A DNA stretch of 17,081 nucleotides. Origin: Crocinitomicaceae bacterium. GTDB taxonomy: Bacteria; Bacteroidota; Bacteroidia; Flavobacteriales_D; Sanyastnellaceae. The notes under the pieces are model-generated. The model was not told the DNA's origin. It saw only the letters and a program-made list of their open reading frames with translations, and did not search any database. The stretch spans positions 1-17,081 of the forward strand of contig JADLBA010000096.1 of the NCBI GenBank assembly GCA_020848015.1. The letters run 5' to 3'. Shown one piece after another: positions 14,197-17,081 of this stretch (the stretch's first letter is position 1; each line of letters begins with the position of its first letter). Both the position numbers and the translations under genes were made by a program.

Positions 14197-15414
14197 ATGA
14201 ATCTGGAGAACATTTTAATTCGGGATTATGACTATTTCCTCCCAGATGAACTGATTGCCCGTTTCCCTACTCAGAAAAGGGACGAGTCGCGTCTTATGGT
14301 ATATACCCCTGAAGTCTTGACCGAGGGGGTTTTTAGTGATATCAGCGACCACCTAGAAAAGGGCGATTTACTGCTGATGAACGATACCCGCGTGATACCC
14401 GCACGCATCTCTTTCCAAAAGAAAACAGGAGGGCAGATAGAGGTATTTTGTCTGGACCCGGTAGCCCAAAATCATCAGGAGGCCATGTCTTCAACAAAAT
14501 CAATTGCATGGAAATGCTTGGTTGGCGGGGCAAAAAAATGGAAGTCCGGGTATCTGAAAAACCAAAAGATCGCTTCCTCTGGAGAAATAATAGAACTGGT
14601 GGCAGAAAAAGTGGCAGTAATTGAAGGAATTTTTGAAGTTGAATTTTCCTGGACTCCCGAAACGATGTGTTTTTCCGAGATCATATCTATATTCGGTGAA
14701 TTGCCTCTGCCTCCGTACTTAGGGCGATTGGCAGAGCCGTCTGACTATGATCGCTACCAGACTATTTTTGCAGACAGGGAAGGCTCTGTTGCTGCTCCCA
14801 CGGCAGGTCTGCATTTTACGCCGGCGCTGACTGATAAGCTCCGAGCCAAAGAGATCGCTATCATGTCTATTACATTGCATGTGGGAGCCGGCACCTTCAA
14901 GCCTGTTTCATCACACTTCATTTCCGAACATGAGATGCACTCGGAAACCTTTCTTGTAAGACGCGAAATTATTGAAAGATTGTCGGGGCTGGAAGGATCG
15001 CGAATCATTCCTGTTGGTACTACTTCTATGCGAACCATCGAAAGCCTCTACTGGCTGGGAGAGAAAATATCTCTCAGACTATTAAAACCAGGAGAAATAC
15101 CCAAAATAGGACAATGGGATGCAACGCGTCTTCCGGGAGTACTATCCGCCCGGGAGAGTCTTGAAATTCTACTCCGGTATATGGATGAGAACAGACTAGA
15201 TTTTCTCTCCGGCACTACATCGCTGATGATCGTTCCGGGATACAAATTCAGAATAGCGAGCGGACTGGTCACAAATTTTCACCTTCCTAAAAGTACGCTG
15301 ATCCTTTTAGTAGCTGCAATGATTGGAGATGAATGGCAAAAGCTCTACAAAAGGGCGATAGAGTCGCGGTATCGTTTTTTAAGCTATGGCGACAGTATGC
15401 TATTGCTTCCCTGA
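14197..15414 (+). CDS. queA: tRNA preQ1(34) S-adenosylmethionine ribosyltransferase-isomerase, long form
   Basis: QueA transfers and rearranges the ribosyl part of S-adenosylmethionine onto preQ1 at the wobble position of tRNA, making epoxyqueuosine in the queuosine pathway. Family blocks are complete: RDESRLMV (28-35), GDLLLMNDTRVIPAR (56-70), GELPLPPYL (167-175), SVAAPTAGLHFT (197-208), LHVGAGTFKPV (227-237), EMHSE (246-250), VGTTSMRTIES (273-283), TNFHLPKST (359-367) and YRFLSYGDSMLLLP at the end. The 405 residues exceed the usual 340-356. Most of the excess is an insertion of roughly 33 residues between TIES and TNFHLP, plus a smaller one near 88-102. Longer QueA forms occur in Bacteroidota. 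No other queuosine gene is adjacent, and the flanking terminators suggest a single-gene unit. Confidence 0.96.
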   Translation: MNLENILIRDYDYFLPDELIARFPTQKRDESRLMVYTPEVLTEGVFSDISDHLEKGDLLLMNDTRVIPARISFQKKTGGQIEVFCLDPVAQNHQEAMSSTKSIAWKCLVGGAKKWKSGYLKNQKIASSGEIIELVAEKVAVIEGIFEVEFSWTPETMCFSEIISIFGELPLPPYLGRLAEPSDYDRYQTIFADREGSVAAPTAGLHFTPALTDKLRAKEIAIMSITLHVGAGTFKPVSSHFISEHEMHSETFLVRREIIERLSGLEGSRIIPVGTTSMRTIESLYWLGEKISLRLLKPGEIPKIGQWDATRLPGVLSARESLEILLRYMDENRLDFLSGTTSLMIVPGYKFRIASGLVTNFHLPKSTLILLVAAMIGDEWQKLYKRAIESRYRFLSYGDSMLLLP

Positions 15415-15422
15415 AATGCAAT

Positions 15423-15450
15423 AAAAAAGCCGCCTTCTTTCAGAAGCGGC
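15423..15450 (-). terminator. Terminator of the PPIase gene, probably bidirectional
   Basis: On the minus strand GCCGCTTC (15450-15443), loop TGAAA, pairs with GAAGGCGGC (15437-15429, one bulged base) and is followed by six T residues. It is 20 bases after the stop of the isomerase gene. The same hairpin lies just after the queA stop, but its T run on the plus strand is poor. Confidence 0.8.
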
Positions 15451-15470
15451 ATTGTATTATTTATTGAAAA

Positions 15471-17081
15471 TCAGTTTTGCTCAAAACGATTATCAACAAT
15501 ATTGGCTTCTTCTTTCATTGAATTGAAGATGCCCATTCCGGCACGCGATTGTAGAGAATTTGCAAGGTTTTCTCGATCTGATGCATAGTTATCCGCCGAG
15601 CTACCTTCAATGATGTCTGCGGTTCTCTGCACAACATAAATACCACCCTTTCCCTTTATCGGAGAAGAGATAAAATCCTTTTTTAGGCCAAAGCAGACAC
15701 CGATCAGTTCATTTTCCGGCTGGCTGACACCACTGCCGGGAATATTGGTGCTTTTCAGCGTTATGTTTTCTCCTCTTTTCACAGTTGAACTCGCAGCGGT
15801 TGCAATGTCCTGAAGAGTAGCTCCTGACTTCATCATCTCTGCATACTTTTCTGCTTTTTTATCTTTAATAACCTCGTCTTTTACCCTGTCATAAACATTC
15901 TCCAGAGTAGGGACACCTTTTTCCTTGATTTCAGTAAGCAGTGCAACAATCCACTGGCTTTCCACCTGAAGTGGTGGTGACACTTCCCCTACTTCAACTT
16001 TACTACTGTATGCCCACTGCACTACTTTATCAGCATTAGATAATCCTGAAATATTGGTTGCGTTGGGGCGGATATTCTTGGCTGGATTAATGGGCACTCC
16101 GCCATTGAGTGTATCTGCGGCATTGCGGAACGAGGCAGAATCGCCATAATTGATGGTAAATTCACTCACCTGATTATATGCCGCAGTCCGTGTGGCGGGG
16201 CTTGCTTCTATCGGCTTGTCAATAGTTGAAAGATAAGTAACCAGACGCGGAGCATTTTTCTTAGTAACTTCTACGAGGTGGACTCCAAAACTAGTTTCTA
16301 CGATCTGCACTTCACCGACTTTTCCGTTGAAGCATGCATTTTCAAATTCTTTGACCATGTTTCCCCGTGCGAACATCCCAAGGTCTCCGCCTTTGTCTTT
16401 TGTTCCATCTGTACCATAGATAGCTGCCATTGCCGCGAAGTTATTTTCCTTCAGGATTACTTTCTTCAATGAGTCCGCTTTTACTTTTGCAATATCTCCT
16501 TTTTCTTTCAAAAGAATATGCCGCGCCTGAACGGAATCTACTTCCTCAACTCGTTTTGTAATTTTTGAAATCTTCAGCGATGATCCTTCGGAATAAGGTC
16601 CAACTAAATCGCCAACAGTATCAGTAAGCACCTGCATATTGAACGGTTCTGCAAGGCTTCCAAATGTGTATGCTCGATATGCGAGACCGGGAGTCGTTGC
16701 ATTTGTTGTAGCGAAGGCTGAGTCATTTGGTGCTGATTTAAGTTGATCGGACAAGGAAAGAAGCGAATTACGCACGTCAGCGGAATCGCCGGAAGTAGGA
16801 ACTACCGGAAATTTAATGTATTCTACCGATCTGCTTGTTTCCTGTTTGTAGTCGCGATCTTTTTTATGCTTGTTATAATAAGCCCTGATATCACTTTCAG
16901 TCCACGTGATAGCACTGTCCGGTATTTCGGCGTAAGTTTTTACAACATAGTCAACTGTTACGCGATCGTTGATACTTATAGAAGCCCATTTTACATCGAT
17001 ATTGTTCGAGTAGATACCATTCTTGACCATGAGGTCAAATAATTCACGCTGACGCTTCGTAATGAACAGGTTCGTCCAGCC
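15471..17081 (-). CDS. PpiD/SurA-type periplasmic peptidyl-prolyl isomerase (C-terminal 536 residues, runs off right edge)
   Basis: The frame is open to the window edge. Seventeen codons precede the first visible Met (17028-17030) and read GWTNLFITKRQRELFDL without a stop, so that Met is not the gene start. The protein should help fold outer-membrane and secreted proteins at the periplasmic face. A complete parvulin (PPIC) domain lies at about 16255-16535, with QARHILL, GDLGMFARGNMVKEFE and VETSFGVHLVEV. Before it is a SurA/PpiD-like helical region; after it are degenerate parvulin-like segments (for example around ESQWIVALLTEI and GKGGIYVVQRTADI). This matches the long PpiD-like proteins of Bacteroidota, which begin with a membrane anchor. 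That N-terminal anchor lies outside the window, so PpiD versus SurA cannot be settled here. The gene converges with queA and shares the hairpin between them. Confidence 0.88.
   Translation of the reverse strand, partial: GWTNLFITKRQRELFDLMVKNGIYSNNIDVKWASISINDRVTVDYVVKTYAEIPDSAITWTESDIRAYYNKHKKDRDYKQETSRSVEYIKFPVVPTSGDSADVRNSLLSLSDQLKSAPNDSAFATTNATTPGLAYRAYTFGSLAEPFNMQVLTDTVGDLVGPYSEGSSLKISKITKRVEEVDSVQARHILLKEKGDIAKVKADSLKKVILKENNFAAMAAIYGTDGTKDKGGDLGMFARGNMVKEFENACFNGKVGEVQIVETSFGVHLVEVTKKNAPRLVTYLSTIDKPIEASPATRTAAYNQVSEFTINYGDSASFRNAADTLNGGVPINPAKNIRPNATNISGLSNADKVVQWAYSSKVEVGEVSPPLQVESQWIVALLTEIKEKGVPTLENVYDRVKDEVIKDKKAEKYAEMMKSGATLQDIATAASSTVKRGENITLKSTNIPGSGVSQPENELIGVCFGLKKDFISSPIKGKGGIYVVQRTADIIEGSSADNYASDRENLANSLQSRAGMGIFNSMKEEANIVDNRFEQN

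Overview
The window looks like a chromosomal segment of a Bacteroidota bacterium, probably environmental. The signs are a FecI-type ECF sigma factor with an STN-domain TonB-dependent receptor, a DUF4249-like lipoprotein and a FecR protein ending in a DUF4974-like domain; a FtsZ with a long acidic tail ending NNPFLHDNVD; a Porphyromonas-type glutaminyl cyclase; a Bacteroidota-type bacterial GGGP synthase; and several matches to the Bacteroidota -7 box TAnnTTTG. No tRNA, rRNA, CRISPR array, insertion sequence or phage gene was recognised.

Layout. Positions 1-1982 are on the minus strand: the start of a secreted PKD-type protein (cut by the left edge), 3-hydroxyanthranilate 3,4-dioxygenase (nbaC) and a geranylgeranylglyceryl phosphate synthase-like enzyme just upstream of nbaC. 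ftsZ follows divergently (2207-3853) as a stand-alone gene with its own terminator, away from any visible ftsQ/ftsA. Positions 4206-8714 are again minus strand and form two units. One is cysS with an overlapping glutaminyl-peptide cyclotransferase gene. The other is an SDR-type L-threonine 3-dehydrogenase followed by a secreted MORN-repeat protein, closed by a hairpin terminator just before cysS.

From about 8966 to 13889 there is a plus-strand cell-surface signalling and uptake operon: ECF sigma factor, STN/TonB-dependent receptor, DUF4249-like lipoprotein, FecR anti-sigma factor, with overlapping or closely spaced genes. The expected circuit is that ligand binding by the receptor is relayed through its STN domain to FecR, which controls the sigma factor. 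In this sequence fecR is broken by one in-frame TGA exactly at a conserved glycine codon, while the remaining 132 codons stay open. A 307-base gap after it holds a candidate structured RNA (8-bp closing stem, open bubble, apical hairpin) and a very strong intrinsic terminator. queA (a long form) follows, then a converging peptidyl-prolyl isomerase of PpiD type that runs off the right edge.

Most of the window is ordinary housekeeping. The points most worth a second look are the fecR nonsense codon, the candidate structured RNA at about 13963-14055, the isolated ftsZ, and promoter boxes that argue for different start codons in two genes.
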